A DNA stretch of 64,000 nucleotides from Betaproteobacteria bacterium (GCA_016704535.1 JADIZZ010000007.1:186001-250000), one strand, 5' to 3'. Numbered from the stretch's first letter, positions 1 to 8,331 are shown. The notes: generated by a model from the letters alone, not told the origin. Made by a program: numbers and translations.

Positions 1-933
1 GTCGACGTCATGGAACAGGCCGTGCGCCTGCTGATGAACCAGCACGGCGCCGTGCACGTTCGACGCGCCTACTGCACGGCCGAGAGTGCCGTGGTCAACC
101 AGGGTGTGTTCAAGCGCCTGGGCATCAAGCCCATGGTCAACCTGGCCGCCGGCAAGAACAGCACCGACATCGCGATGGCCGTCGACGCCATCGACCTCGT
201 GCTGGCCGAGCGCCCCGACGTCGTCGTCATCTGTTCTTCGGACAGCGATTTCGCGCCGCTCGTGCATCGCCTGCGCGAGAAGGGCTGCGTCGTGCGCGGC
301 ATCGGCCAGAAGGGCAAGACCGCCGACGAGACGCAGGACGTCTACGACGACTACACGGTGCTGGAGCACCGCAAGACCACCGCCGGCGAGCAGGCCCGTG
401 CCGCCGCGGCCGACGCGCCCAAGCGCACGCGCACGCCACGCAAGACGGCCGCGGCCAAGACGCCGGCCGTGAAGAAGGCGCCGGCGGCCAAGAAGGCCCC
501 CGCAGCGAAGAAGGCCAGCGCCGGGGCCAAGACGGCGACCAAGGCCGCGCCGCGCAAGACGGCGTCGCGCAAGGCGGCGGTGGTGGTGGTCGAAGAGACT
601 GCTGCCGAGGTGACGCCTGCCGTGGTCGCCGAGGCGCCGGTGCGGGCTGTTGCCGCCCCAGCGCCGGCCCACCGCACGGCTCGCGAGGCGCCGGCCAAGC
701 CCGCCGCGCACGCACGTGGCGACCGCGGTCAGACATCACTGCAGGCCGTGCTGGCCTGCCTGCCCGAACTGCAGGCCGGCCAGGGCCTGGCGCTGAACGT
801 GGCAGTGCAGCGCCTGCGGGAGGCTCAGTTGCTGGGCAAGAACAGCTCGTCGCTGAAGCTTTTCTCGCAGCTGTCCGACCGTTTCGAGCTGGTGCCGGCC
901 AACAAACCTTCGCAGGTGCGCCTGCGCGCCTGA
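1..933 (+). CDS. NYN-domain (LabA/PIN-like) protein with C-terminal LOTUS/OST-HTH domain, 5' partial
   Basis: The reading frame is open from base 1, so the true start lies upstream. Residues up to about 125 match the NYN fold: the run CSSDSDFAPLVHRLREKG carries the acidic residues that bind metal in PIN-like nucleases. A low-complexity linker follows (about residues 130-235) made of Lys/Ala/Pro repeats such as KKAPAAKKAPAAKK, like histone H1 or AlgP tails. The last 65 residues (LQAVLACLPELQ to the end) look like an OST-HTH/LOTUS RNA-binding domain. Family knowledge suggests an RNA-directed nuclease or binding protein; the substrate is unknown. The basic linker may contact nucleic acid (inference). 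It ends 140 bases before htpX on the same strand. Confidence 0.8.
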   Translation, partial: VDVMEQAVRLLMNQHGAVHVRRAYCTAESAVVNQGVFKRLGIKPMVNLAAGKNSTDIAMAVDAIDLVLAERPDVVVICSSDSDFAPLVHRLREKGCVVRGIGQKGKTADETQDVYDDYTVLEHRKTTAGEQARAAAADAPKRTRTPRKTAAAKTPAVKKAPAAKKAPAAKKASAGAKTATKAAPRKTASRKAAVVVVEETAAEVTPAVVAEAPVRAVAAPAPAHRTAREAPAKPAAHARGDRGQTSLQAVLACLPELQAGQGLALNVAVQRLREAQLLGKNSSSLKLFSQLSDRFELVPANKPSQVRLRA

Positions 934-1000
934 AGCGCCGTCGCCGCTTGGGTGCGCAGGCGGGTGCCGATCCGGCTTGCCCCTACGCGGCCCGGGTGTG

Positions 1001-1029
1001 CTTGAAACCGCGCGCCGCACCCTAACATT
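1001..1029 (+). promoter_or_regulatory. Sigma-32 (RpoH)-type heat-shock promoter of htpX
   Basis: CTTGAAA at 1001-1007 is followed by a 13-base spacer and CCTAACATT at 1021-1029. This fits the RpoH consensus CTTGAAA-N13/14-CCCCATNT well in the -35 box and spacing, with a partial -10. It lies 44 bases before htpX, a classic RpoH regulon member in proteobacteria. Confidence 0.7.
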
Positions 1030-1073
1030 CCGCCTGTCCCGGTCAAACCTGCGGCCGACGTGCCGCCTCCGCC

Positions 1074-1948
1074 ATGAAACGTATCCTGCTGTTCGTCGTC
1101 ACCAACCTGGCTGTCATGCTGGTGCTGGGCATCGCCGCCAGCCTGCTGGGTGTCAACCGCTTCCTCACCGCCAACGGGCTGAACCTGGGCGCGCTGCTGG
1201 GCTTCGCGGCGCTGATGGGTTTCGGCGGCGCCATCATCTCGCTGCTGATCAGCAAGCCGATGGCCAAGTGGAGCACCAAGGCCCAGGTCATCAACGGCTC
1301 GGCCGACCCCACGCACCGCTGGATCGTCGGCGCGGTCGAGAACTTCGCGCAGAAGGCCGGCATCCGCATGCCCGAAGTGGCCATCTACGACGGCGAGCCC
1401 AACGCCTTTGCCACCGGTGCGTTCAAGAACTCGGCGCTGGTGGCCGTCAGCACGGGCCTGCTGCACAGCATGAGCCGCGAAGAGGTCGAGGCCGTCATCG
1501 GCCACGAGGTGGCGCACGTCGCCAATGGCGACATGGTGACGATGGCGCTGATCCAGGGCGTGATGAACACCTTCGTCGTGTTCCTGTCGCGCGTCATCGG
1601 CTACTTCGTCGACAAGGTCGTGCTGCGCAACAACAACGAAGGCCCGGGCATCGGCTACTACGTCACCACCATCGTGCTGGACATCGTGCTGGGCGTGCTG
1701 GCGGCCGTCATCGTGGCCTGGTTCTCGCGGCAGCGTGAATACCGTGCCGACGCCGGCGCCGCGCAGCTGATGGGACGCAAGCAGCCGATGATCAATGCGC
1801 TGGCGCGCCTGGGAGGGCTGGACCCGGGTGAACTGCCCAAGAGCGTGGCCAACATGGGCATCAGCAGCCGCCCGGGCGGCATGATGGCGCTGCTGAGCAG
1901 CCACCCGCCCCTGGAAGACCGCATCCGCGCCTGCAACAGGCGCAGTGA
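1074..1948 (+). CDS. htpX: Membrane zinc metalloprotease HtpX (frameshift near the 3' end)
   Basis: M48 peptidase that degrades damaged inner-membrane proteins. Two N-terminal membrane segments (about residues 4-25 and 35-55) come first. The zinc site HEVAH lies near residue 145 in GHEVAHVANGDM, two more hydrophobic segments follow, and REYRADAGAAQLMG supplies the third zinc ligand. The protein aligns to the usual end, SSHPPLEDRIRA. As written, the frame then reads through a terminator-like hairpin and into the antisense of the next gene, stopping only at 2246 (390 aa). Re-reading one C at 1931 gives RALQQAQ and a stop at 1946-1948, about 291 aa, which is the family length. A missing base at about 1931 is therefore likely. 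Confidence 0.92.
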
Positions 1949-1952
1949 ACGC

Positions 1953-1973
1953 AGGGGCCCCGCAGGGGCCCCT
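1953..1973 (+). terminator. GC-rich hairpin between convergent genes
   Basis: AGGGGCC (1953-1959) pairs with GGCCCCT (1967-1973) across a 7-base loop, and a short TTT follows. It sits between the repaired htpX stop and the convergent AhpD-like gene, where a terminator is expected. The weak T-tract lowers confidence. Confidence 0.5.
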
Positions 1974-1990
1974 TTCGGTGCCGTCGGCCC

Positions 1991-2575
1991 TCAGGGCTTG
2001 ACGCGAGGCATCCGGCCCATCAGGAAGAACTCGTCGTTCGGTCGCATGCCGCTCAGGTTGGCCATGCGGTTCGACAGTCCGAAGAAGGCCGTGATGGCGC
2101 CGATGTCCCAGGCATCGTCGTCGCTGAAGCCGTGGGCGCGCAGCGCCGCGAAGTCGGCATCCTCGATGGTGTGCGACGCGGTGCAGACCTTCATCGCGAA
2201 GTCGAGCATCGCGCGCTGGCGCGGCGTGATGTCGGCCTTGCGGTAGTTCACCGCCACCTGGTCGGCCACCAGCGGCTTCTTCTCGTAGACGCGCAGGATG
2301 GCCCCATGCGCCACCACGCAGTAGAGGCACTGGTTGGCTGCCGAGGTGGCCACGATGATCATCTCGCGATCACCTTTGGTGAGCGTGCCCGTGTCCTTGA
2401 GCAGCAGTGCATCGTGGTAAGCCATGAAGGCGCGCCACTCGGCCGGGCGGTGCGCCAGCGCCAGGAAGACGTTGGGCACGAAGCCGGCCTTGGCCTGCAC
2501 TTCGAGGATGCGCATGCGCATGTCCTCGGGCAGGTCCATCAGCTCGGGCACGGGGTAGCGAGAGATCGTCGTCAT
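1991..2575 (-). CDS. AhpD-like / carboxymuconolactone decarboxylase family peroxidase-related protein
   Basis: All-alpha AhpD-fold protein of 194 aa. The motif NQCLYCVVAHG provides the CxxC pair and downstream His used by AhpD-type alkylhydroperoxidases, so a thiol-peroxidase or reductase role in the cytoplasm is likely. The start at 2575 (MTTISRYPV) is chosen because AAGGAGA sits just upstream; a longer start at 2611 lacks such a site. The sequence resembles the 'uncharacterised peroxidase-related enzyme' subgroup more than true AhpD or gamma-carboxymuconolactone decarboxylase. It converges with htpX and lies 51 bases downstream of msbA's stop on the opposite side, with no clear functional link. 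Confidence 0.85.
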   Translation of the reverse strand: MTTISRYPVPELMDLPEDMRMRILEVQAKAGFVPNVFLALAHRPAEWRAFMAYHDALLLKDTGTLTKGDREMIIVATSAANQCLYCVVAHGAILRVYEKKPLVADQVAVNYRKADITPRQRAMLDFAMKVCTASHTIEDADFAALRAHGFSDDDAWDIGAITAFFGLSNRMANLSGMRPNDEFFLMGRMPRVKP

Positions 2576-2626
2576 CGCGTTTTCTCCTTCGGCAGTGCCG
2601 GCGCGGTACACGCCGGCCGGTTCACA

Positions 2627-4354
2627 TCATGAACCGCGGAACTGCATCGCGTGCAGCCGCGCATACAAGCCGTCGGCCGCCAGCAGCTCGGCGTGCGTGC
2701 CCTGCTCGACGAGCCGGCCGCCATCCAGCGCCAGCACGCGGTCGGCGTGTTCGATGGTGCTCAGCCGGTGCGCGATGACGAGCGTGGTGCGGCCCACCAT
2801 CAGGCGCTCCAGCGCGTCCTGCACCGCCCGTTCGCTTTCGCTGTCCAGCGCCGAAGTGGCCTCGTCGAGGATCAGCACCGGCGCGTCCTTGGCAATGGCA
2901 CGCGCGATCGCCAGGCGCTGACGCTGGCCGCCCGAGAGCTGGCTGCCGTTGTGTCCGATGGGCGTCGCCAGGCCCTGCGGCAGGCCGTCGACGAAGTCCA
3001 GCAGGTTGGCGCCGCGCAGCGCGTCGCGTACCTGCTCGGTCGACATCGGGGCGCCCAGCGTGACATTGACGGCCACGGTGTCGTTGAAGAGCACCACGTC
3101 CTGGCTGACCAGCGCAAACTGCCGCCGCAGCGCCTTCATATCCCAGTCGGCCAGTGGCACGCCGTCCAGCGTGATGCGGCCCGCAGTCGGTTCGATGAAA
3201 CGCGGCAGCAGGTTCACCAGCGTCGTCTTGCCGGCGCCCGAGGGGCCGACCAGTGCCACTGTCTCGCCGGCGCGCACCTGCAGGTTCAATGCATCGACGG
3301 CGGGCGCGGTGTCCTCGCGGTAACGCAGGCTCACGTTCTCGAATTGGATGTCGCCGCGCCCGCGGCCGCCGTCGTGCGTGCCGCCCTGTTCCACCGGGCT
3401 CAGCTCGATGAGGTCCAGGCCGCGCTCCACCGCCGCCAGGCCTCGGGTCAGCGGCGCCATCACGTCGGACAGGTGCTTCACCGGTGCGACCAGCTGCAGC
3501 ATGGCCATCACGAAAGCCACGAAGCCGCCCACCGAGGCGCCGCCGCTGCTGCTTTGCCACAGCGCCAGCATGATGACCACCGACAGCGCGATCGATGCCA
3601 GCATCTGCGTAACGGGCGTCATGCTGGCGCCGGCCACCAGCGCCTTCATCATCAGCCGCCGCACGCGGTCGGCGCGCGCGAAGAAACGTTCGTTCTGCTG
3701 CGCCTCGGCGCCGTGCAGGCGCACCAGGCGCCAGGCCAGCATGTTTTCCTCGACCACGTAGGCCAGCTCGTCGACGGCCGCCTGGCCTTCCACCGTCAGC
3801 CGGTGCAGGCGGCGGCCGATCACCCGCATCACCAGCCCCACCGCCGGGAAGAGCAGTGCCACCAGCAGCGTGAGCTGCCAGTTCAGCGTCAGCAAATAGA
3901 CCAGCAGTGCCACCAGCGTGAGCGAGTCGCGCACCAGCGTCAGCAGCGAGTTCACCAGCTGCTGCACGCCACCCTGCGCCTCGTAGACCATGGTGTTGGT
4001 CATGCCGCTGGCGGTGTTGTTCGAAAACAGCGTCGGGTGGGCGGCCAGCAGCCGCGCGAACATCTTCTGGCGCAGCGACAGCACGGCGCGGTTGGCCGTC
4101 CACGCCAGGCCGTACTGCGCGACGAAGCCCGACAAGCTGCGCAGCGCGAACAGCCCGATGATGGCCGCCGGCACCATCCACAGCGCCAGCGTGCCCTTGG
4201 TGAAGCCCTCGTCGAGCAGGCGGTTCATCAGCGCCGGGATCATCGGCTCGGTGATGGCCGTGACCACCGAGCCGGCCACCGCCGCCACCAGCCCGGCGCG
4301 GCTCGTGCGGATGTAGGGCCAGAGCCGCTTCAGGCGCTGCAGGAGGGTGGGCAT
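2627..4354 (-). CDS. msbA: Lipid A export ABC transporter (ATP-binding/permease) MsbA
   Basis: Half-transporter of 575 aa that flips lipid A-core from the inner to the outer leaflet of the inner membrane. An N-terminal six-helix ABC_membrane domain covers about residues 1-310. The nucleotide-binding domain has Walker A GPSGAGKTT, signature LSGGQRQRLAIARA, Walker B VLILDEATSALD and the switch His in VIAHRLS. The start at 4354 (MPTLLQRLKRLWPYIR) matches the family N-terminus. The frame stays open upstream as far as 6913, but that stretch is antisense to tolB, pal and cpoB and has no MsbA similarity. It is divergent from tolB. Confidence 0.95.
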   Translation of the reverse strand: MPTLLQRLKRLWPYIRTSRAGLVAAVAGSVVTAITEPMIPALMNRLLDEGFTKGTLALWMVPAAIIGLFALRSLSGFVAQYGLAWTANRAVLSLRQKMFARLLAAHPTLFSNNTASGMTNTMVYEAQGGVQQLVNSLLTLVRDSLTLVALLVYLLTLNWQLTLLVALLFPAVGLVMRVIGRRLHRLTVEGQAAVDELAYVVEENMLAWRLVRLHGAEAQQNERFFARADRVRRLMMKALVAGASMTPVTQMLASIALSVVIMLALWQSSSGGASVGGFVAFVMAMLQLVAPVKHLSDVMAPLTRGLAAVERGLDLIELSPVEQGGTHDGGRGRGDIQFENVSLRYREDTAPAVDALNLQVRAGETVALVGPSGAGKTTLVNLLPRFIEPTAGRITLDGVPLADWDMKALRRQFALVSQDVVLFNDTVAVNVTLGAPMSTEQVRDALRGANLLDFVDGLPQGLATPIGHNGSQLSGGQRQRLAIARAIAKDAPVLILDEATSALDSESERAVQDALERLMVGRTTLVIAHRLSTIEHADRVLALDGGRLVEQGTHAELLAADGLYARLHAMQFRGS

Positions 4355-4471
4355 GGGGCGGTGAGGGGTCGCGCGGGTAGGCGCGGGTAGGCGCTGGGGT
4401 TGCGACGAGGCGCGACGGCGCTGGATTATCACGGCGGCCGGGGCCGCTCCGGGGCCTGGCTGCACGCTGCC

Positions 4472-4477
4472 TACAAT
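4472..4477 (+). promoter_or_regulatory. Candidate -10 box of the tol-pal operon
   Basis: TACAAT at 4472-4477 lies between the divergent msbA and tolB genes, about 40 bases before the likely tolB start. No convincing -35 is visible 17 bases upstream, so this is a weak call supported mainly by position. Confidence 0.35.
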
Positions 4478-4510
4478 GCCGGTCATGCACCGAGCCCGTC
4501 CCCGCCCACC

Positions 4511-5797
4511 TTGGAAACCCTGAACCGCCGCGCCCGGCGCGCTTTCATCGCCGCCGGTGCGCTGACCGCTGCGGGGCCCGTGCTGGCGCAGTTCCGGCTC
4601 GAGATCTCGGGCGTTGGCGCGACGCAGGTGCCGGTGGCGGTGGCGCCCTTTCGCAGCGAAGCGGCGGCCAGCGTCGCGGTGTCGAAGGTGGTGCGCGCCG
4701 ATCTGGAGCGCAGCGGCCTCATCCGTACCGTCGATGGCGATGCCTCGCTCGACGAGCGCAGCATGGTCGACCTGCCACCGCTGCGCGCGCGCGGCATCGA
4801 CGCGCTGCTGGCCGGGTCCGTCACGCGGCTGGCCGACGGCCGCTACGACGTGCGCTACAAGCTCTGGGACGCGGTGCGCGGTCAAGAGGTGCTGGGCCAG
4901 AGCAAGGTGGTGCTGGAAGCCGACCTGCGCCTGGCAGCCCATCGCGTGGCCGACGAGGTGCAGCTCAAGCTCACCGGCGAGCGCGGCGTCAATGCCACGC
5001 GCATCGCCTACGTGGTGCGCGACGGCCGACGCTACGCGCTGCACGTCACCGATGCCGACGGCGAGGGCGGCGCGGTGGCGCTGGCCAGCCCCGAGTCGAT
5101 CATCTCGCCGGCCTGGAGCCCTGACGGCAGGCAGCTGGCCTATGTTTCGTTCGAGACGCAGAAGGCCGTAGTCTGGGTGCAGGACATCACCACCGGCGCG
5201 CGCCGGCTGGTGGCCAACTTCCGCGGCAGCAACAGCGCGCCGGGGTGGTCGCCGGACGGCCAGCGCCTGGTGGTGACGCTGTCGCAGGACGGGCTCGCGC
5301 AGCTGTACACGCTGCCCGCCGCTGGCGGCACGCCCACGCGCCTGACCCGCAGCAGCGGCATCGACACCGAAGCCGCCTTCGCGCCCGACGGCAGGAGCGT
5401 CTTCTTCGTCAGTGACCGCGGTGGCGGCCCCCAGGTCTACCGCGTGCCGGCTGCCGGTGGCAACGCGGAGCGCGTGACCTTCCAGGGCGACTACAACATC
5501 AGCCCGGCCGTCAGCCCCGACGGCCGCCACCTCGCTTACATCACACGCAGCGCCGGCGGCTTCCGCCTGATGCTGCAGGACCTGGACGACGGAACTGTTC
5601 GGCCAGTCACCGACACTCAGGATGATGAAAGCCCGAGCTTTGCACCCAACGGTCGCCTGCTGGTCTACGCCACCCGCATCCAGGGTACCGACGTGCTGAT
5701 GACCACCACGCTGGACGGCAAGATCAAGACGCGTCTGCTGAGCATCCGCCGCGGCGCCGACATGCGCGAGCCCGCATGGGGTCCGTACGGCCGATGA
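4511..5797 (+). CDS. tolB: Tol-Pal system periplasmic beta-propeller protein TolB
   Basis: Periplasmic protein that links the Tol complex to the Pal lipoprotein during outer-membrane constriction. After a signal peptide (RRAFIAAGALTAAGPVLAQ) comes the alpha/beta N-terminal domain, then a six-bladed TolB propeller with repeated (S/A)PxxSPDGRxxxY motifs, for example ISPAWSPDGRQLAYVS. No ATG suits the signal peptide. TTG at 4511 (METLNRRARRAF) gives 428 aa, the family length; CTG at 4520 is an alternative. An upstream ATG at 4485 opens a 12-codon mini-ORF in another frame that ends at 4523, overlapping the start region. It is first in the operon tolB-pal-cpoB; tolQRA are not in the window. Confidence 0.93.
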   Translation: METLNRRARRAFIAAGALTAAGPVLAQFRLEISGVGATQVPVAVAPFRSEAAASVAVSKVVRADLERSGLIRTVDGDASLDERSMVDLPPLRARGIDALLAGSVTRLADGRYDVRYKLWDAVRGQEVLGQSKVVLEADLRLAAHRVADEVQLKLTGERGVNATRIAYVVRDGRRYALHVTDADGEGGAVALASPESIISPAWSPDGRQLAYVSFETQKAVVWVQDITTGARRLVANFRGSNSAPGWSPDGQRLVVTLSQDGLAQLYTLPAAGGTPTRLTRSSGIDTEAAFAPDGRSVFFVSDRGGGPQVYRVPAAGGNAERVTFQGDYNISPAVSPDGRHLAYITRSAGGFRLMLQDLDDGTVRPVTDTQDDESPSFAPNGRLLVYATRIQGTDVLMTTTLDGKIKTRLLSIRRGADMREPAWGPYGR

Positions 5798-5920
5798 GAT
5801 GAAGCCCTTCAACTCACTGCGTTCGCTAGCTCCCGAGGGGGCTCTTGCAGCGGACCGGCAGAGCCGGATCCGCGCAAGGCCTTGGTTGGGGTCCCCATTT
5901 GTTACTGCAAGGAGAACCTG

Positions 5921-6499
5921 ATGACGACGACCCACCACCGCCTGCCTGTCTGGGCCGCACTCTCCGCTGCGCTGGCGCTGTTGGCGGGCTGTGGCACGAC
6001 CAAGCTGCCCGATGAGGCAGCCACGCCGGTGGAGAGCCGCAACCCTGTGGCCACCACGCCAAACGTGGCGGGGGCCCCGGCCACGTCGACCGGCACGCCA
6101 CAGTCGCAGGTGGCCAGCGTCGATCTGGAACGCGCTGCGGCGGCCAGGGCCGCGGCTGCGGCGGCCGCCAGCAGCCAACGCATCGTTTACTTCGACTTCG
6201 ACAGCTTCGTCATCAAGAGCGACTACAAGGCCATGCTCGATGCGCATGCTCAAGCGCTGACCGCCAACCGCGCCAAGCGCACCGTCATCGAGGGCCACGC
6301 CGACGAGCGCGGGGGCCGCGAATACAACCTGGCGCTGGGGCAGAAGCGTGCCGGCGCCGTGCTGAATTCGTTGAAATTGTTGGGCGCGAGTGAAGGACAG
6401 ATGGAAGCCGTGAGCTTCGGTGAAGAGCGGCCTGCGGCCACCGGCAGCGGCGAGGAGGCCTGGGCCAAGAACCGCCGCGCCGAGCTGAAGGACCGTTGA
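5921..6499 (+). CDS. pal: Peptidoglycan-associated lipoprotein Pal
   Basis: Outer-membrane lipoprotein (192 aa) that anchors the envelope to peptidoglycan and binds TolB. A signal peptide ends in the lipobox LLAGCG. An Ala/Pro-rich linker follows, then an OmpA-like domain from about residue 85 (YFDFDSFVIKSDYK), including the peptidoglycan-binding segment EGHADERGGREYNLALGQKRA. The start is fixed by AAGGAGA about 6 bases upstream. It is separated from tolB by 123 bases containing a small hairpin (GCGGA at 5850 with TCCGC at 5869-5873). The cpoB ATG follows after a single base, indicating co-translation. Confidence 0.96.
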   Translation: MTTTHHRLPVWAALSAALALLAGCGTTKLPDEAATPVESRNPVATTPNVAGAPATSTGTPQSQVASVDLERAAAARAAAAAAASSQRIVYFDFDSFVIKSDYKAMLDAHAQALTANRAKRTVIEGHADERGGREYNLALGQKRAGAVLNSLKLLGASEGQMEAVSFGEERPAATGSGEEAWAKNRRAELKDR

Positions 6500-6500
6500 G

Positions 6501-7295
6501 ATGCGCCTGCCAGCGTGCGTCCGCCCCGCTGTCGCCCTGCTGCTGCTTGGCGGCATGCTGGTGCCGGCCCACGCGGGCCTCTTCGACGACGAAGAGGCGC
6601 GCAAGGCCATCGTCGACCTGCGTGGCCGCCTGACCGCGGTCGAGGACGCGAGCAAGACCCGCATCACCGAGCTGAGCACCGCCAACGCCCAATTGCTGGA
6701 ACAACTGGCGGCCACTCGTCGCAGCCTGGTGGAGCTGAACAACCAGCTCGAGACCCTGCGCAGCGAACTCGCCACGCTCCGTGGCAACAACGAGCAGATG
6801 CTGCGCGACTTGGCCGAGGTGCAGAAGAGGCAGAAGGACGTGAGCCAGGCCTTCGACGACCGTCTGCGAGCGCTGGAGCCGGCCAAGGTAGTCATCGACG
6901 GCCGGGAGGCCACCGTGCCACCGGACCAGAAGCGCGCTTACGACGAAGCCATCGCGGCCATCCGCGGCGGCGATTTCGACAGGTCGGTGTCGCTGCTGAC
7001 CAGCTTCCAGCGCAAGCATGCCGACAGTGCTTACAACGATTCGGTGCGCTTCTGGCTGGGCAACGCGTTCTATGGCAAGCGGGACTACAAGGAGGCCATC
7101 GCCGCCTTCCGCAGTTTCATTGCTGGCGCCGGCAACCACCCGCGTGCGCCCGAGGCGATGCTGGCACTGGCCAACAGCCAGGCCGAGATGAAGGACGCGC
7201 GCGGCGCGCGCAAGACCATCGAGGAGCTGATGAAGACCTACCCGAAGTCCGAGGCGGCGCAAGCCGGCAAGGAACGGCTGGCGTCCATCCGCTAG
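6501..7295 (+). CDS. cpoB: Cell division coordinator CpoB (YbgF)
   Basis: Periplasmic protein (264 aa) that coordinates peptidoglycan synthesis with outer-membrane constriction through TolA. The signal peptide is cleaved after VPAHA. A trimerising coiled coil spans about residues 30-115 (LLEQLAATRRSLVELNNQLE). A C-terminal TPR domain follows (about 140-262), with repeats beginning AYDEAIAAIRGGDFDRSVS, VRFWLGNAFYGKRDYKEAI and MLALANSQAEMKDARGA. It begins one base after the pal stop, so the two are almost certainly co-transcribed. Length and domain order are normal for the family. Confidence 0.94.
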   Translation: MRLPACVRPAVALLLLGGMLVPAHAGLFDDEEARKAIVDLRGRLTAVEDASKTRITELSTANAQLLEQLAATRRSLVELNNQLETLRSELATLRGNNEQMLRDLAEVQKRQKDVSQAFDDRLRALEPAKVVIDGREATVPPDQKRAYDEAIAAIRGGDFDRSVSLLTSFQRKHADSAYNDSVRFWLGNAFYGKRDYKEAIAAFRSFIAGAGNHPRAPEAMLALANSQAEMKDARGARKTIEELMKTYPKSEAAQAGKERLASIR

Positions 7296-7332
7296 GCGCG
7301 GCGGCCCGCGCGCTGCCCGTGAACACCCGCAC

Positions 7333-8111
7333 GTGATTGACGAGGCCGACCTCGAACGCCGCTTCGGCGGCCTGCGTCGCCTGTACGGCGATGTGGCCTA
7401 CCGGCGCGTCCGCGGTGCCCGCGTGGCCGTGGTCGGCCTGGGGGGCGTCGGCTCCTGGGTGGCCGAGGCGCTGGCGCGCAGCGGCGTGGCAGGGCTGGTG
7501 CTGTTCGACCTGGACCACGTCGCCGAGTCCAACATCAATCGCCAGGTGCAGGCCAGTACCGGCACGTTGGGTCAGCACAAGGGGCTGGCGCTTCGAGAGC
7601 GCATCTCCGGCATCCACCCGGCCTGCGAGGTCACGGTCGTCGACGCCTTCGTCGAACCCGGCAACTGGCCGGCGCTGCTGCCGCAGCCGGTCGATGCGCT
7701 GGTCGACGCCTGCGACCAGGTGCGCGCCAGGCCGCGCTGGCCGCCTGGGGAATGGCCGGTGGCGTACCTCTGGTGTGCGTGGGTGCGGCTGGCGGCAAGC
7801 GTGCGCCGCAGCGCGTGGAAGTGGAAGACCTGGCCGACACCACGCACGACCCGCTGCTGGCCAGCCTGCGCCAGCGCCTGCGCAAGGACGCCGTTGCGGC
7901 GCGCGCGGGTCGCATCGGCGTGCGCTGCGTGTTCTCGCGTGAGAGCGTGGCCGCGCCGCAGGGCAGCTGCGAAAGCGACGGCACCTTGAACTGCCACGGC
8001 TACGGTTCCAGCGTCACGGTGACGGCGACATTCGGCATGGTGGCCGCGGCCGAGGCGCTGGCACAACTGATCGGCAGGCCTGTCGGGTCGGGCCGCGAGT
8101 TCTGCCTATAA
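7333..8111 (+). CDS. tcdA: tRNA threonylcarbamoyladenosine dehydratase TcdA (single-base frameshift)
   Basis: E1/ThiF-like enzyme that cyclises t6A37 of tRNAs to ct6A in an ATP-dependent step. The nucleotide-binding motif GLGGVGSWVAEALARSG and the segment SNINRQVQA are clear, followed by VDACDQVRA. The frame then breaks. The rest of the protein (GVPLVCVGAAGGKR, DLADTTHDPLLA, CVFSRE, LNCHGYGSSVTVTATFGM) continues from about 7731 in another frame to a stop at 8111. Inserting one A at about 7729 (GCCAGG to GCCAAGG) restores the family sequence as ...VRAKAALAAWGMAGG.... The start is GTG at 7333. The gene ends within the promoter of the tRNA-Lys pair. Repaired length is about 259 aa. Confidence 0.9.
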
Positions 8112-8112
8112 T
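8107..8112 (+). promoter_or_regulatory. -10 box for the tRNA-Lys pair
   Basis: A perfect TATAAT at 8107-8112 overlaps the tcdA stop codon and lies 17 bases before the first tRNA-Lys. Transcription would start near 8119. The -35 region is weak. Confidence 0.55.
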
Positions 8113-8128
8113 GCAAGGCTCTGCGGAC

Positions 8129-8204
8129 GGGTCGTTAGCTCAGTCGGTAGAGCAGCGGACTTTTAATCCGTTGGTCGCGTGTTCGAGTCACGCACGACCC
8201 ACCA
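8129..8204 (+). tRNA. tRNA-Lys (anticodon TTT)
   Basis: A complete 76-base cloverleaf. Acceptor GGGTCGT pairs with ACGACCC, the D-arm has GCTCAGTCGGTAGAGC, and the anticodon loop CTTTTAA is closed by GCGGA/TCCGT. The T-arm is GCGTG-TTCGAGT-CACGC, and an encoded CCA follows. Anticodon TTT reads AAA/AAG. Confidence 0.97.
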
Positions 8205-8238
8205 CGCGACCGGCGACGGTCTGCGCGCAGCAGTTTCG

Positions 8239-8314
8239 GGGCTCCTAGCTCAGTTGGTAGAGCAGCGGACTCTTAATCCGTTGGTCGACAGTTCGAATCT
8301 GTCGGGGCCCACCA
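8239..8314 (+). tRNA. tRNA-Lys (anticodon CTT), integration target of the adjacent element
   Basis: A 76-base cloverleaf. Acceptor GGGCTCC pairs with GGGGCCC, the anticodon loop is CTCTTAA, the T-arm is GACAG-TTCGAAT-CTGTC, and CCA is encoded. Its 3' part from 8270 is repeated exactly at 12026-12070, showing that an element integrated into this gene and rebuilt its 3' end. Confidence 0.97.
8270..8314 (+). repeat. attL: 45-bp direct repeat covering the 3' part of tRNA-Lys(CTT)
   Basis: Bases 8270-8314, from the anticodon loop through the CCA, are identical to 12026-12070, with an offset of 3756 bases. Identity stops right after the CCA on one side and at the base before the anticodon loop on the other. 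This is the usual duplication left by tyrosine-integrase insertion at a tRNA gene. Confidence 0.92.
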
Positions 8315-8331
8315 AAAACAGCAGAAGAATC

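Noticed and set aside
4355..6913. Very long minus-strand open frame continuing upstream of msbA
   Set aside because: It runs antisense through tolB, pal and cpoB with no recognisable domains; msbA similarity begins only at 4354. High GC keeps antisense frames open.
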